In this document: positions 15,097-23,229 of the stretch, piece after piece | Layout of the letters: the number at the start of each line of letters is the position of its first letter | Numbering within the stretch: the stretch's first letter is position 1 | DNA from: an uncultured Collinsella sp. | GTDB lineage: Bacteria > Actinomycetota > Coriobacteriia > Coriobacteriales > Coriobacteriaceae | Assembly: GCA_902491765.1 (NCBI GenBank) | Contig: CABUIY010000016.1 | Coordinates: 1 to 46,081 of the forward strand | Reading direction: 5' to 3' | DNA: 46,081 bases | Notes under the pieces: model-generated | The model's input: only the letters and a program-made list of their open reading frames with translations | What the model was told of the DNA's origin: nothing | The model's database searches: none | Position numbers and translations under genes: made by a program

Positions 15097-15951
15097 CTAG
15101 TTGGCGGGGCGGAAGAAGGCTACGGCTACGGCGCCGGGGCCCACGTGGGTGCCGATGGTAGCGCCAATGGTGTGGATGGGCAGCGCGCCCTCGGCATGGC
15201 CGGCCCACAGCGCGGCGCTGTCCTCGATGTACTTCTTGAGCACGGCGTCCGAAAGGCCCGTATAGCCGAGCGCCAGCGGCATGGAAAAGTCGACGCCGCC
15301 CGCCTTTTCGACCTTCTGGTTGAGCAGATTGCGGCCGTTCTTGGAACCGCGCGCCTTGCCCAGCTGCACGATCAAGCCGTCCTCGGCGGCCACCACGGGC
15401 TTAACGTTGAGCAGCGTGCCCACAGCGCCCGCAGCGGCAGACAGGCGACCGCCGCGCACCAAGTACTCCAGCGTCTCGAGCAGGCCGATAACCACCACGC
15501 GGTCGCGCACGGCCTCGACGGCCGCCGCGATCTGAGACGCACTACGACCCTCGTCCACCAAGCGCAGGGCATACTCGACCAGGACACGTTCGCCCAGGGT
15601 GACGTTATTGCTGTCTACCACGAACACGTCGCCGCCCGGCGCCTCGGCAAGTGCGGTACGGGCACTCTGATTGGTGCCCGAAAGCTTGGCGCCCACGGTA
15701 ATAATCACTGCCTCGTCGCCGGCCTCACGCGCCTCGGCAATCGCCTGCGAAAACGCATACGGGTTGACCTGGCCGGTCTTGGGCAGCTCATCGCGCTCCA
15801 CGAGCATCTCGTAAAAGCGCTGGTGATCGATGTCGACGCCATCCATGTACACATCGGTGCCAAAGGTAACGGACAGCGGCAGAACACGCAGAGCGGGGTG
15901 CTCCACCGGCGACATATCGCTTGCGGAATCGGTAATAATGCGGACGGACAT
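15097..15951 (-). CDS. DegV-family fatty-acid-binding protein
   Basis: 284 aa. DegV (FakB-like) proteins bind a fatty acid and, in Gram-positives, present it to a FakA kinase. The N-terminal ITDSASDMS (6-14), the SGTNQSA and RGGRLSAAAGAVGTLLNVKPVV stretches and the closing IGTHVGPGAVAVAFF are all family signatures. The open frame continues 35 codons upstream, but ATG 15951 has AAAGGA and yields the canonical MSVRIITDSASD start. No FakA kinase gene is in the window. The MarR regulator gene lies 119 bp upstream on the same strand, so they may be cotranscribed and the regulator may sense a lipid-related signal (inference). Confidence 0.93.
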   Translation of the reverse strand: MSVRIITDSASDMSPVEHPALRVLPLSVTFGTDVYMDGVDIDHQRFYEMLVERDELPKTGQVNPYAFSQAIAEAREAGDEAVIITVGAKLSGTNQSARTALAEAPGGDVFVVDSNNVTLGERVLVEYALRLVDEGRSASQIAAAVEAVRDRVVVIGLLETLEYLVRGGRLSAAAGAVGTLLNVKPVVAAEDGLIVQLGKARGSKNGRNLLNQKVEKAGGVDFSMPLALGYTGLSDAVLKKYIEDSAALWAGHAEGALPIHTIGATIGTHVGPGAVAVAFFRPAN

Positions 15952-16070
15952 AGCGAATCCTTTCTTGCGCAGGTCCCGCGCAGGGAATTTTGGCAGCAAT
16001 GCCCCGGCACGGTATACGCGCTCAAACGGGACTATGCAGTTGTTAATGGGAAGCAAATGCCTTGGCGGCC

Positions 16071-16520
16071 TTAAATCTCGCGCAGGGTGTTGAGAATCGT
16101 ACGCAGCGACGAATACATCTGCTCGCGCTGCTCCACACCCATGGCCTTACCGGTGGTGTCGAGCACTTCGCGGATGATGCGGTCGGCCTCGTTCATGCTC
16201 TCGCCACCCAGCGTGGTCAGGCGAACCGGGGCGCGGTACTTGACGGCAGCATCGCCCGAGTCATCAACCTCGACAAAGCCGCCCTCTTCCAGGTGCGCCA
16301 ACGTGCGCGAAACGGCAGCGCGCGTCACGCCGGCCACGCGAGCCAGGTCGGCGCCGGTCATGCCGTCCTTACTGCGTTCCAGGTAGTACAGGCACATGAC
16401 GTCGGAGCCCTTGAGGCCCAGCCTTGCGCCCTCGGACGTCTTGATACGCTGAATCTCCTTGTAGAGCCCGCTAATCAGTCCGACAAAATCCTCAAAACGT
16501 GTCTCGTCGTTCTGCTGCAT
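16071..16520 (-). CDS. MarR-family transcriptional regulator
   Basis: 149 aa, winged-helix repressor of MarR size. The core has DVMCLYYLERSKDGMTGADLARVAGVTRAAVSRTLAHLEEGGFVEVDDSG, with the recognition helix (VTRAAVSRTLAHLEEGG) and wing, flanked by dimerisation helices. The ligand is unknown. ATG has GAAAGGCGG upstream. It is probably the first gene of a unit with DegV and may act on its own promoter; no clean palindrome was seen immediately upstream. Confidence 0.9.
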   Translation of the reverse strand: MQQNDETRFEDFVGLISGLYKEIQRIKTSEGARLGLKGSDVMCLYYLERSKDGMTGADLARVAGVTRAAVSRTLAHLEEGGFVEVDDSGDAAVKYRAPVRLTTLGGESMNEADRIIREVLDTTGKAMGVEQREQMYSSLRTILNTLREI

Positions 16521-16624
16521 GGGAGACGACCGCCTTTCGTTTGCATGATGCTAACGGGTAAACATCTTAGCCGCACTCAGCGACTGTCGCCTCCACGCGA
16601 CCCATTTGTTAACCCATCAACATA

Positions 16625-16666
16625 AAAACCACCACAAAGGGGACTGGCACCTTTGTGGTGGTTTTG
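16625..16666. repeat. Family A palindromic repeat, copy (GGGACTGGC core)
   Basis: AAACCACCACAAAGGGGACT then GGCACCTTTGTGGTGGTTTT. One core base differs from the other copies (ACTGG for ACAGG) while both arms stay perfectly paired. It lies past the 3' end of the B3/4 gene. Confidence 0.85.
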
Positions 16667-16693
16667 ACCGGCGAGTATGATTTGCAGAAGTTA

Positions 16694-17413
16694 CTACAGC
16701 TCCACGCGGGGATTGTCGCGAGTGATAAGCGTCTTAACGACAACCGTCGCTCCCAGATAGCGCTCGAGCAGCTCGGCTAAGCGATCGATCGCGGCCTGAC
16801 AGTCCCCCATGCGCTCGGGCTCTACACACTCAATCGCCAGGAACGCATCGGCCGAATCGTCGGACAGGGCCGTTCGAACGCCATCTCGCCAGTTCCAGCA
16901 GCGGCACACGGCGCCCGCGTCATCGATGTAGGCGAGCTCGCCGGGCAGCGTCGGGTCATCCGCTTCCTCGCCAAGGGGTAGGAACGCATCGCCACCGTCG
17001 GTCACCTTCAAGCGAAGGTCTCCCTCGATTGCATGCAAATCCTCGCCTCCCACGGGCAGCGCGTAGGTCAGCGACACCGTGTTGTAAATATCCACCGCCG
17101 GTGTGATATGACCGGCCGGCTTGCCTTTGAGCACGCGCTTGAGAAGGTTCTCAACTGAGCAACGCGCGCCCTTCTTGGTCTTGAACAGGCGATAGGCCTC
17201 GCGCCACGCCTTGACCGGTACGTTCTCGCTGATGGTATCGCTTGTCAGGTGGCGCTCTGCATCGATGTTGGCGCGGTCAAGCAGCGCGGCGATCGCATCC
17301 ACGTCCTCCTGGGGAATCTGAGCCGCGGGCTTCATGCCCTTTACGACCACGACGCCGATCGCCGCCTGTGGAAATAGCTCCCAAAACGAATCCTCGGCAA
17401 CAAAGCCCTTCAT
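16694..17413 (-). CDS. B3/4-domain protein (PheRS beta-like, COG3382 type)
   Basis: 239 aa. It resembles stand-alone B3/B4 domains related to the tRNA-editing part of phenylalanyl-tRNA synthetase beta chains: VVVVKGM start, PVKAWREAYRLFKTKKGARCSVENLLKRV, then PAVDIYNTVSLTYALPVGGEDLHAIEG and CRCWNWRDGVRTAL. Such proteins are thought to clear mischarged tRNAs or free amino acids; the substrate is not established. An ATG 15 bases upstream is in frame, but ATG 17413 has GGGAGAG before it and is preferred. A strong terminator lies between it and the pckA gene upstream. Confidence 0.82.
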   Translation of the reverse strand: MKGFVAEDSFWELFPQAAIGVVVVKGMKPAAQIPQEDVDAIAALLDRANIDAERHLTSDTISENVPVKAWREAYRLFKTKKGARCSVENLLKRVLKGKPAGHITPAVDIYNTVSLTYALPVGGEDLHAIEGDLRLKVTDGGDAFLPLGEEADDPTLPGELAYIDDAGAVCRCWNWRDGVRTALSDDSADAFLAIECVEPERMGDCQAAIDRLAELLERYLGATVVVKTLITRDNPRVEL

Positions 17414-17455
17414 ACGCTCTCCCTTCATTGTGCGCGCCCGAGCGAGGGCACCTAA

Positions 17456-17516
17456 ACAAAAAGCGCCCTCACAGCGGCCACCTTCAAAGTCCTACGGTGC
17501 CGCCACAAGAGCGCTT
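17456..17516 (-). terminator. Strong 21-bp terminator between pckA and the B3/4 gene
   Basis: Minus-strand arm 17516-17496 pairs with 17482-17461 over about 21 bp using several G-U pairs and one bulge; the 13-nt loop is followed by TTTTTGTTT. It separates pckA from the B3/4 gene and could also attenuate the latter. Confidence 0.8.
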
Positions 17517-17584
17517 ACGCTGTCCCCATCCGGAGAAGGGAATGATATGTCAGGCGTATTGTAACCCGAGTCATCCGCGCGAGC

Positions 17585-17623
17585 AAAACCACCACAAAGG
17601 TGCCTGTCCCCTTTGCGGTGGAT
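17585..17623. repeat. Family A repeat in inverted orientation
   Basis: AAACCACCACAAAGGTGCCT then GTCCCCTTTGCGGTGG: the asymmetric core reads GGTGCCTGTCCCC, the reverse of the other copies. It sits directly after the pckA stop. Confidence 0.8.
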
Positions 17624-17640
17624 ATGGACTCGCGGCGACG

Positions 17641-19311
17641 CTAGTGGCGGAATCCCAGCAGCCCACGGCCGCGATGACGGGCCTCGACGGACACCTGGGC
17701 GTGCGGGCCGGCGGCTTTGACGGACTCGGGCAGGTGCGAGTACTTCTTCTCGAAGTTCTCCTCGAACATCACCGCCAGGTTGTGCGCTGCCTCGTCGTAG
17801 CGCGCGGTGCTCTGCCAGTACTGGCGCGGCACCAGGATGCCGTCGGGCACACCGTGGCACGTAGTGGGAATGTCGACATTAAAGATGTCGTCGTGCAAGA
17901 ACTCGCTGTCCTCGATGGTACCGTCGAGGGCGCGGGCCACCAGGGCACGCGTGTAGGCAAGCTCGATGCGATGGCCCACGCCATAACCGCCGCCGATCCA
18001 GCCGGTGTTGACTAGATAAACGCGGGTGCGACCGTCGGCGATTCGCTCGCCGAGCATCTTGGCGTAGACCATGGGGTCGAGCGGCATAAACGGCTCTCCG
18101 AACAGCGAGGAGAACGTGGGTGTGGGCTCGGTGACGCCGACCTCGGTGCCGGGAATCTTGGCCGTAAAGCCCGTCACAAAGTGATACATGGCGGCGTCGG
18201 CCGTCAGGCGCGAGATGGGCGGCAGCACGCCAAAGGCATCGCAGGTCAAAAACAGCACGACGCTCGGGGTAGTGCCCATGCCTTTGGTCCAAGCGTTGGG
18301 GATGTGCTCCACTGGGTAGGCAACGCGCGTATTGTGCGTGATGGAGACGTCGTCGTAGTTAGGCTTGCGGCCCTCGTCGAGCACCACGTTTTCGCAGATG
18401 GCGCCAAAGCGAACAGCGTTGAAGATCTCGGGCTCGTGGAACGCATCCAAGCCCTCGCACTTGGCGTAGCAGCCGCCCTCGATGTTGAAGATGCCCATGT
18501 CGGACCAGCCGTGCTCGTCATCGCCGATCAGAAGGCGCGTGGGGTTGGCCGAAAGCGTGGTCTTGCCGGTGCCCGACAGGCCAAAGAACACCGCGGTCTC
18601 GTGCGTGACGGGATCCATGCTGGCCGAGCAATGCATGGGCAGTACGTCGTCCTCGACGGGCAGCAGGTAATTCATGACGCTGAAGATGGACTTTTTGATC
18701 TCGCCGGAGTAGCCGGTGCCCGCGACCAAAATCACGCGCTCCTGGAAGTTGATGACCACCGCGGCACTGGAGTTGAGGCCCTTGATGGCGGGGTCGCACT
18801 GGTAACCCGGCGCGGCGAGCACGCAGAAGTCCGGCTCGCCGGTGCGCGCGATTTCGCGAGCGAGCGGGCGGGCGAGCATCTGCTTAATAAAAAGTGCCTG
18901 GCTGGCACGCTCGCAGGCAACGAGCAGTCGACGCGTGTGGTTGCGGTCGGCACCTGCCATGCCGCGGGTGACGAACACGTCGCGCTCGTTGAGATAGTCG
19001 ACGATGCCGGCCTTGATGGCCTCATAGCTCTCGACGGACAGCGGGCGGTTGACCGCGCCCCAGGCAATCTTGTCGTGAACATCGGGGGTGTCAACGATAA
19101 AACGATCGTTGGGCGAACGACCAGTGCGCTCCCCCGTCTCGATCACGAGCGCGCCATTAGAAGCCATACGGCCCTCTTTGCGACGAATAGCGTGCTCGAC
19201 AAGCTCTGCCGCCGGCAGGTCCACCAGCAGACGGGGTTGATTCTCGGCGGGATCTTCAACGAGCGTAATACCAAAGTTGGACAGAACTTCTGCAGGGGTA
19301 ACACCAGGCAT
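17641..19311 (-). CDS. pckA: ATP-dependent phosphoenolpyruvate carboxykinase
   Basis: Interconverts oxaloacetate + ATP and PEP + CO2 + ADP: gluconeogenesis, or in fermenters CO2 fixation towards succinate. 556 aa. Diagnostic motifs: GERTGRSPNDRFIV (60-73), the phosphate-binding GLSGTGKTTLS (244-254, K250), the metal-binding IGDDEHGWSD, and the PEPCK-ATP style GTTPSVVLFLTCDAFGVLPP. ATG 19311 follows AAAGGAGG; the frame upstream of it is not family sequence. The N-terminus (MPGVTPAEVLSNFGI) is normal. The leader has two palindromes that may be operators. Together with the lactate permease behind it, lactate use is suggested. Confidence 0.97.
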   Translation of the reverse strand: MPGVTPAEVLSNFGITLVEDPAENQPRLLVDLPAAELVEHAIRRKEGRMASNGALVIETGERTGRSPNDRFIVDTPDVHDKIAWGAVNRPLSVESYEAIKAGIVDYLNERDVFVTRGMAGADRNHTRRLLVACERASQALFIKQMLARPLAREIARTGEPDFCVLAAPGYQCDPAIKGLNSSAAVVINFQERVILVAGTGYSGEIKKSIFSVMNYLLPVEDDVLPMHCSASMDPVTHETAVFFGLSGTGKTTLSANPTRLLIGDDEHGWSDMGIFNIEGGCYAKCEGLDAFHEPEIFNAVRFGAICENVVLDEGRKPNYDDVSITHNTRVAYPVEHIPNAWTKGMGTTPSVVLFLTCDAFGVLPPISRLTADAAMYHFVTGFTAKIPGTEVGVTEPTPTFSSLFGEPFMPLDPMVYAKMLGERIADGRTRVYLVNTGWIGGGYGVGHRIELAYTRALVARALDGTIEDSEFLHDDIFNVDIPTTCHGVPDGILVPRQYWQSTARYDEAAHNLAVMFEENFEKKYSHLPESVKAAGPHAQVSVEARHRGRGLLGFRH

Positions 19312-19352
19312 GGGGCCTCCTTTAAAAACGCGACACGTGGACGCGACGCGCA

Positions 19353-19401
19353 CTTTACTCACGTAAAGCCCGTTGTACCCGATATGCAAAAACGTTTTTG
19401 C
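19353..19401 (-). promoter_or_regulatory. Probable operators upstream of pckA
   Basis: Two symmetric sites: a perfect 16-bp palindrome GCAAAAACGTTTTTGC (19386-19401), with the central CG and A/T arms typical of LacI/GalR-family operators, and CTTTACTCACGTAAAG (19353-19368), 6-bp arms around 4 bp. They lie 42-90 bp before the pckA start codon. No clear -35/-10 pair could be assigned. Confidence 0.5.
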
Positions 19402-19454
19402 GGCAAGGGCGGCAAGCCCGCCCAACGGTCAAAAATCGCAGGCAAGCGGCCCAG

Positions 19455-19588
19455 TCATTGGGGACGTTCTTAAACGACTAGTCATTGGGGACACTCTTGA
19501 ACAGGCAACATTCAAGGAGTGTCCCCGGATGCCGGCACTTAGGGACGTTCCCAAAGTGCCGGCACATAAGGAACGTCCCTAAGTGCCG
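19455..19588. repeat. Tandem cluster of family B REP-like hairpins
   Basis: Successive units: CATTGGGGACGTTC (19456-19469), CATTGGGGACACTCTTGAA whose arm pairs with TTCAAGGAGTGTCCCC (19483-19526), GGCACTTAGGGACGTTCCCA then AAGTGCC (19534-19560), and GGCACATAAGGAACGTCCCT then AAGTGCC (19561-19587). The cluster fills the gap between the lactate permease 3' end and the pckA promoter. Confidence 0.8.
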
Positions 19589-19589
19589 A

Positions 19590-21161
19590 CTACAGCGGCA
19601 GGCCTTGGCCAAGCATGGCTATGGCGCTCATCAGGACCAGCATGCCGGCAGCGTAGGGCAGCACCGCGCCCAGGAGTTCGGCATCCTTACCGCGCACGTG
19701 CACGGCGGCAAGACCAATGGCGAGGGTCTGCGGCGAGATCATCTTACCGGCGGCGACGCCCAGGGCGTTCAATGCGACCATCCAGTAGTCGCTCACACCC
19801 AGCGCAGTGGCAGCCTGGCTCTGAATGGGGCCAAACAGCATGCCCGAGGACGTGCCCGAGCCGGTCACAAACGCACCAACCGCACCGATCCACGGAGCCA
19901 GAATCGGGTACAGCCCACCGGCGACGGCGATGCAGAACGCACTGATCGACGAAATCATGCCGGCATAGCCCATCACCTTGGCGCAGCCCAGCACCGAAAG
20001 CATGGTGATAACCGTCGGCATCATCTGCTTGACGGTCGCGGCCAGCACCTCGCCCATCATGCGCGGCGAAGCACCCTGAATGGCGCCGCCGACAAACGCC
20101 GCCAGGAAAATCCAGACGCCTGGCGTGTTGATCCACGAAAACGTAAGCATACCGGGATTCTCACCGCAATACACCTGCACATGGCTCGCAAACGGCGCGA
20201 GCGCAGCATGCACGGCGGGCACCAGGTTAGACGTGCCCAGCAGCAGTACAAAAAACAGAATGAAGCACGACCAGGCCGAAAGCGCCGATTTAACGGTGAG
20301 CTGTTCGCCGGCCTCGATATTCATATGGAAGCGTGCGTCCAGATGCCCCGACTTCTCGGCACGCATGGCAAGCGCAGCTGTCAGCGCGAGCGAAACGATG
20401 GATCCTACGACCACGGCCAGGTCGGGGCCCACAAACATGGCAACGACCAGAGCCGCGCCGACAAACGACACGCCGGAGAGCAACGCCACGCCGGCAACAC
20501 CGTGCAGACGCTCGCCCACACTCGCGGCATTGCCCTGGTCATCGGCAACACGGCCCGCAACCAGCACAATAAATAGCGGCATCACCACAAAGAACGGTGC
20601 GAGCTGCACCAGCTGAACGGTCGCTAGGTGAAGGGAATCCAGACCCACCAGGTCGGCAACGGACACCGTGGGGATGCCGATGGAGCCGTAGGGCGTGGGC
20701 ACGCCGTTTGCCAGCAGGCAGATGAGCACGGCGGGCACGGCCTCAAAACCCAGGCCCGCGAGCATGCCGGCAGGAATGGCGACGGCAGTGCCAAAACCGG
20801 CCATGCCCTCCATAAAACCACCGAAGCACCAGGCCACGAGCAGCGCCAGCAGACGGCGGTCGCTGCTGATGGAGGTGATCATGCTGCCTATCACGTCCAT
20901 GGCGCCCGTACGAACGCACAGGTTATACGTGAACACCGCGGCGATGATCACCAGGACGATGGGCCACAGAGCCATCAAAAAACCTTCGAGCGAGGCGGTC
21001 GCGATCTGCGCTGCCGGCAGGCGCCACCATGCGAAGGCAAGCAAGCACGAAAGGACAAACGATCCGATAGCGGCCTTCCAAGCTGGCCATTTAAAGCACA
21101 GCAGCATCACGACCAGCCAAATAATCGGCACAAGAGCCAGTAAGAATGCGGCGACGTCCAT
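19590..21161 (-). CDS. L-lactate permease (LctP/LldP family)
   Basis: Proton-linked lactate uptake carrier in the membrane; 523 aa with about 13 hydrophobic helices. Family signatures: FMEGMAGFGTAVAIPAGMLAGLGFEAVPAVLICLLANGVPTPYGSIGIP in the first half, and GAVGAFVTGSGTSSGMLFGPIQSQAA and GKMISPQTLAIG in the second. Length is slightly short of the 550 aa usual for LldP because the central loop is small. ATG 21161 follows AAGGAG nine bases upstream. No lactate dehydrogenase gene is adjacent; pckA is the next gene downstream on the same strand, 279 bp away. Confidence 0.95.
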   Translation of the reverse strand: MDVAAFLLALVPIIWLVVMLLCFKWPAWKAAIGSFVLSCLLAFAWWRLPAAQIATASLEGFLMALWPIVLVIIAAVFTYNLCVRTGAMDVIGSMITSISSDRRLLALLVAWCFGGFMEGMAGFGTAVAIPAGMLAGLGFEAVPAVLICLLANGVPTPYGSIGIPTVSVADLVGLDSLHLATVQLVQLAPFFVVMPLFIVLVAGRVADDQGNAASVGERLHGVAGVALLSGVSFVGAALVVAMFVGPDLAVVVGSIVSLALTAALAMRAEKSGHLDARFHMNIEAGEQLTVKSALSAWSCFILFFVLLLGTSNLVPAVHAALAPFASHVQVYCGENPGMLTFSWINTPGVWIFLAAFVGGAIQGASPRMMGEVLAATVKQMMPTVITMLSVLGCAKVMGYAGMISSISAFCIAVAGGLYPILAPWIGAVGAFVTGSGTSSGMLFGPIQSQAATALGVSDYWMVALNALGVAAGKMISPQTLAIGLAAVHVRGKDAELLGAVLPYAAGMLVLMSAIAMLGQGLPL

Positions 21162-21265
21162 AGGTAGAAGCTCCTTGGTACCGCGTGGGCGGCATCGGGG
21201 GTGTCACAAAACTTCAACAGGATACCGCACGTTTACCGACAAATTACAGCCGCCCGCCGAAATTA

Positions 21266-21282
21266 TTGAACAATCCGTTCAA
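21266..21282. promoter_or_regulatory. Possible operator in the lactate permease / flippase divergent region
   Basis: TTGAAC AATCC GTTCAA, a perfect 6-bp inverted repeat with a 5-bp spacer, about 105 bp upstream of the permease ATG and 60 bp upstream of the opposite gene. A TATACT -10-like element for the plus strand is at 21308-21313. Confidence 0.35.
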
Positions 21283-21341
21283 AAACACGAACGAACACCG
21301 TCGCGTCTATACTAAAGCGCAGCAATAGAAAGGACTCCGCT

Positions 21342-22922
21342 TTGAGCATCACGCCCCTCGATAGCATTCGCCGCGCCATCGCCCGCCGCAACGGCGTCTC
21401 CAACCCCGCTGCATCGAGAGACGGCGCCGCGAAGGCCCAGGGCGGCCGCATCGAGAACGGCCTCTTCCCTGCCTCGCACACTGCCGAGGAACTCGCACGC
21501 ATCCAAGAGCTAAGTCAGCGCAACGCCGGCGGGCCCGATAGCAGCCAAGCCACACGTCGCCGGCGCGAACGCGATCGCAAGCCCGGCCCCGTCCGCCGCA
21601 TGGTCAACGCTTGGTGGAACCGTCTGCTCGGTGCCGTCTACGGCGGCGGCTTCTCCATGCAGGAAGCGGAATACGAGGAGCACGCCACCCGCCGCGATTA
21701 CCTTTGGAACGCTCTCGGCACCGCCGTGTGGGGCTTGGCGTTTCCGCTGCTCACCATCGTGTCCACACAGCTCGTGGGCGCCGAAGAAGCCGGCAAGTTC
21801 TCCATCGCCTTTGTCACCGGCACGCTCATCATGATCGCATGCAACTACGGCGTGCGCAATTTCCAGGTCTCGGACATCGACGAAAAGACGTCCTTCGCCT
21901 CCTACCAGCTCAATCGTTGGATCTGCGGAGCGCTCGCCCTAGGCTGCGGCCTCATGTATAGCAGCGCCCGCGGCTATGACGCGCAGATGGCGACGATCGG
22001 CCTGGGCGTCTACCTGTATAAGGTCATCGACGGCGTCGCCGACGTGTACGAAGGCCGCCTGCAGCAGGCCGACAAGCTCTACCTGGCTGGCATGAGCCAA
22101 ACGCTACGCTCCGTCGGCGTCATCGCGGTCTTCAGCGTGGCGCTGTTCTTCACGCGTAGCATGCCCATCGCGGCCATTGCCATGGGCATCGCCGCGATCG
22201 CCTCGCTCGTGCTGGTCACCGCGCCGCTCGCCCTGCTCGAGACCGAAAAATCGCGCCGCGTAAGCCTGCGCGAGGTCGGCCACCTGTTTGTCCAGTGCGC
22301 CCCACTCTTTGGCGCGCTATTCCTGTTCAACCTTATCGAGAGCATGCCCAAGTTTGTGATGGAAGGAACACTAGCCTACAAATACCAGCTGTACTTTAAT
22401 GCCCTGTTTTTTCCAGCTCAGGCTATTCTGTTGAGCATTGGATTTGTCTATAAACCGCAGCTCCTGCGCTTGTCGAGCATTTGGGCTAATCCTCGCAAGC
22501 GTCGTCGCTTTGACCTGATTATTGTTGCCGTTATGGCGCTGTTCGTGGTCATCACCGGCGTGTGCGCCGCATTTATGGCAGGTCCCGGTATTCCCCTCAT
22601 GAGCTTTATGTACGGTCTCAGCTTTGAGCGCTACCGTACGCTGGCGCTGCTGATGGTCGTCGCCGGCGGCGTCACCGCGGCCATCGATTTTATCTACGCC
22701 ATCATCACGGTATTGCGCCACGCTGGCGACGTCACCAAGATCTACCTGATCTGCTTCGCCGTAAGCGTGGTGCTGCCGGTGATCCTGATTAAGCTGCTGG
22801 GTCTGATGGGCGCTGTGGTGAGCTACCTAGCCATCATGGCCCTACTCCTGGTGCTGCTGATTATCGAGTACCGCCGCATCCGCCAACGCATAGAGAGGGA
22901 CCGGAATCCGTACGGCGCCTAA
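21342..22922 (+). CDS. Flippase-like polytopic membrane protein (MATE/Wzx superfamily) with long cytosolic N-terminus
   Basis: 526 aa. Residues 1-123 are hydrophilic, Arg-rich and probably disordered. From residue 124 (LWNALGTAVWGLAFPLLTIVSTQLVGAEEAGKFSIAF) about 12-13 membrane helices follow in the pattern of polysaccharide/lipid-linked-sugar flippases, with the usual early G-x-FS-x-AF signature. Substrate is probably a lipid-linked glycan, by family only. Translation starts at TTG (21342), preceded by AAAGGA; no ATG gives a better site and the TTG frame has normal codon use. It is transcribed alone. Confidence 0.8.
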   Translation: MSITPLDSIRRAIARRNGVSNPAASRDGAAKAQGGRIENGLFPASHTAEELARIQELSQRNAGGPDSSQATRRRRERDRKPGPVRRMVNAWWNRLLGAVYGGGFSMQEAEYEEHATRRDYLWNALGTAVWGLAFPLLTIVSTQLVGAEEAGKFSIAFVTGTLIMIACNYGVRNFQVSDIDEKTSFASYQLNRWICGALALGCGLMYSSARGYDAQMATIGLGVYLYKVIDGVADVYEGRLQQADKLYLAGMSQTLRSVGVIAVFSVALFFTRSMPIAAIAMGIAAIASLVLVTAPLALLETEKSRRVSLREVGHLFVQCAPLFGALFLFNLIESMPKFVMEGTLAYKYQLYFNALFFPAQAILLSIGFVYKPQLLRLSSIWANPRKRRRFDLIIVAVMALFVVITGVCAAFMAGPGIPLMSFMYGLSFERYRTLALLMVVAGGVTAAIDFIYAIITVLRHAGDVTKIYLICFAVSVVLPVILIKLLGLMGAVVSYLAIMALLLVLLIIEYRRIRQRIERDRNPYGA

Positions 22923-22992
22923 TTGCGGCGATGGGAGCAGCTAATTTGCGGTGGAATCACCCCGGCTGGGGTCTCGTTGCGGACACGCAAAA

Positions 22993-23115
22993 CTAAGTGA
23001 GTAGACTTTTACCGAATCCCGGACCACACCGACAAAGCACAAGTCCGTGACCCGCGGTTTTATTGAGGCAAATATGTTGGGTGCTCGGCATTTCCAAAAA
23101 AGTCTACTCACTTAG
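22993..23115. mobile_element. MITE-like element with perfect 18-bp terminal inverted repeats
   Basis: CTAAGTGAGTAGACTTTT (22993-23010) and its exact reverse complement (23098-23115) bound 87 bp of non-coding DNA, total 123 bp. No open frame, no terminator-type spacing. The size and exact ends fit a miniature inverted-repeat element; no flanking duplication was obvious. Confidence 0.6.
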
Positions 23116-23133
23116 CCAGCGGGCAGCCAAATG

Positions 23134-23212
23134 ATTATCTAATCCCCGTCCCTGAAAAATCAATTTGCGGGCAGAAGGGCAAAAGTAGTCAAAAAAGCCC
23201 CGTCCCAAATTA
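23134..23212. repeat. Family C repeat, copy 2 (inverted relative to copy 1)
   Basis: The reverse complement reads GTTTGGGACGGGGCT-like sequence, TTTTTTGACTACTTTTG, and GGGACGGGGATTAGATAATC, matching 10176-10258. Fragments of its edge (GCTAATTTGCG) recur at 22938 and 25937. The gap 22923-23229 holds only this element and the adjacent MITE-like element. Confidence 0.7.
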
Positions 23213-23229
23213 GCTACCACTTGCACCGA

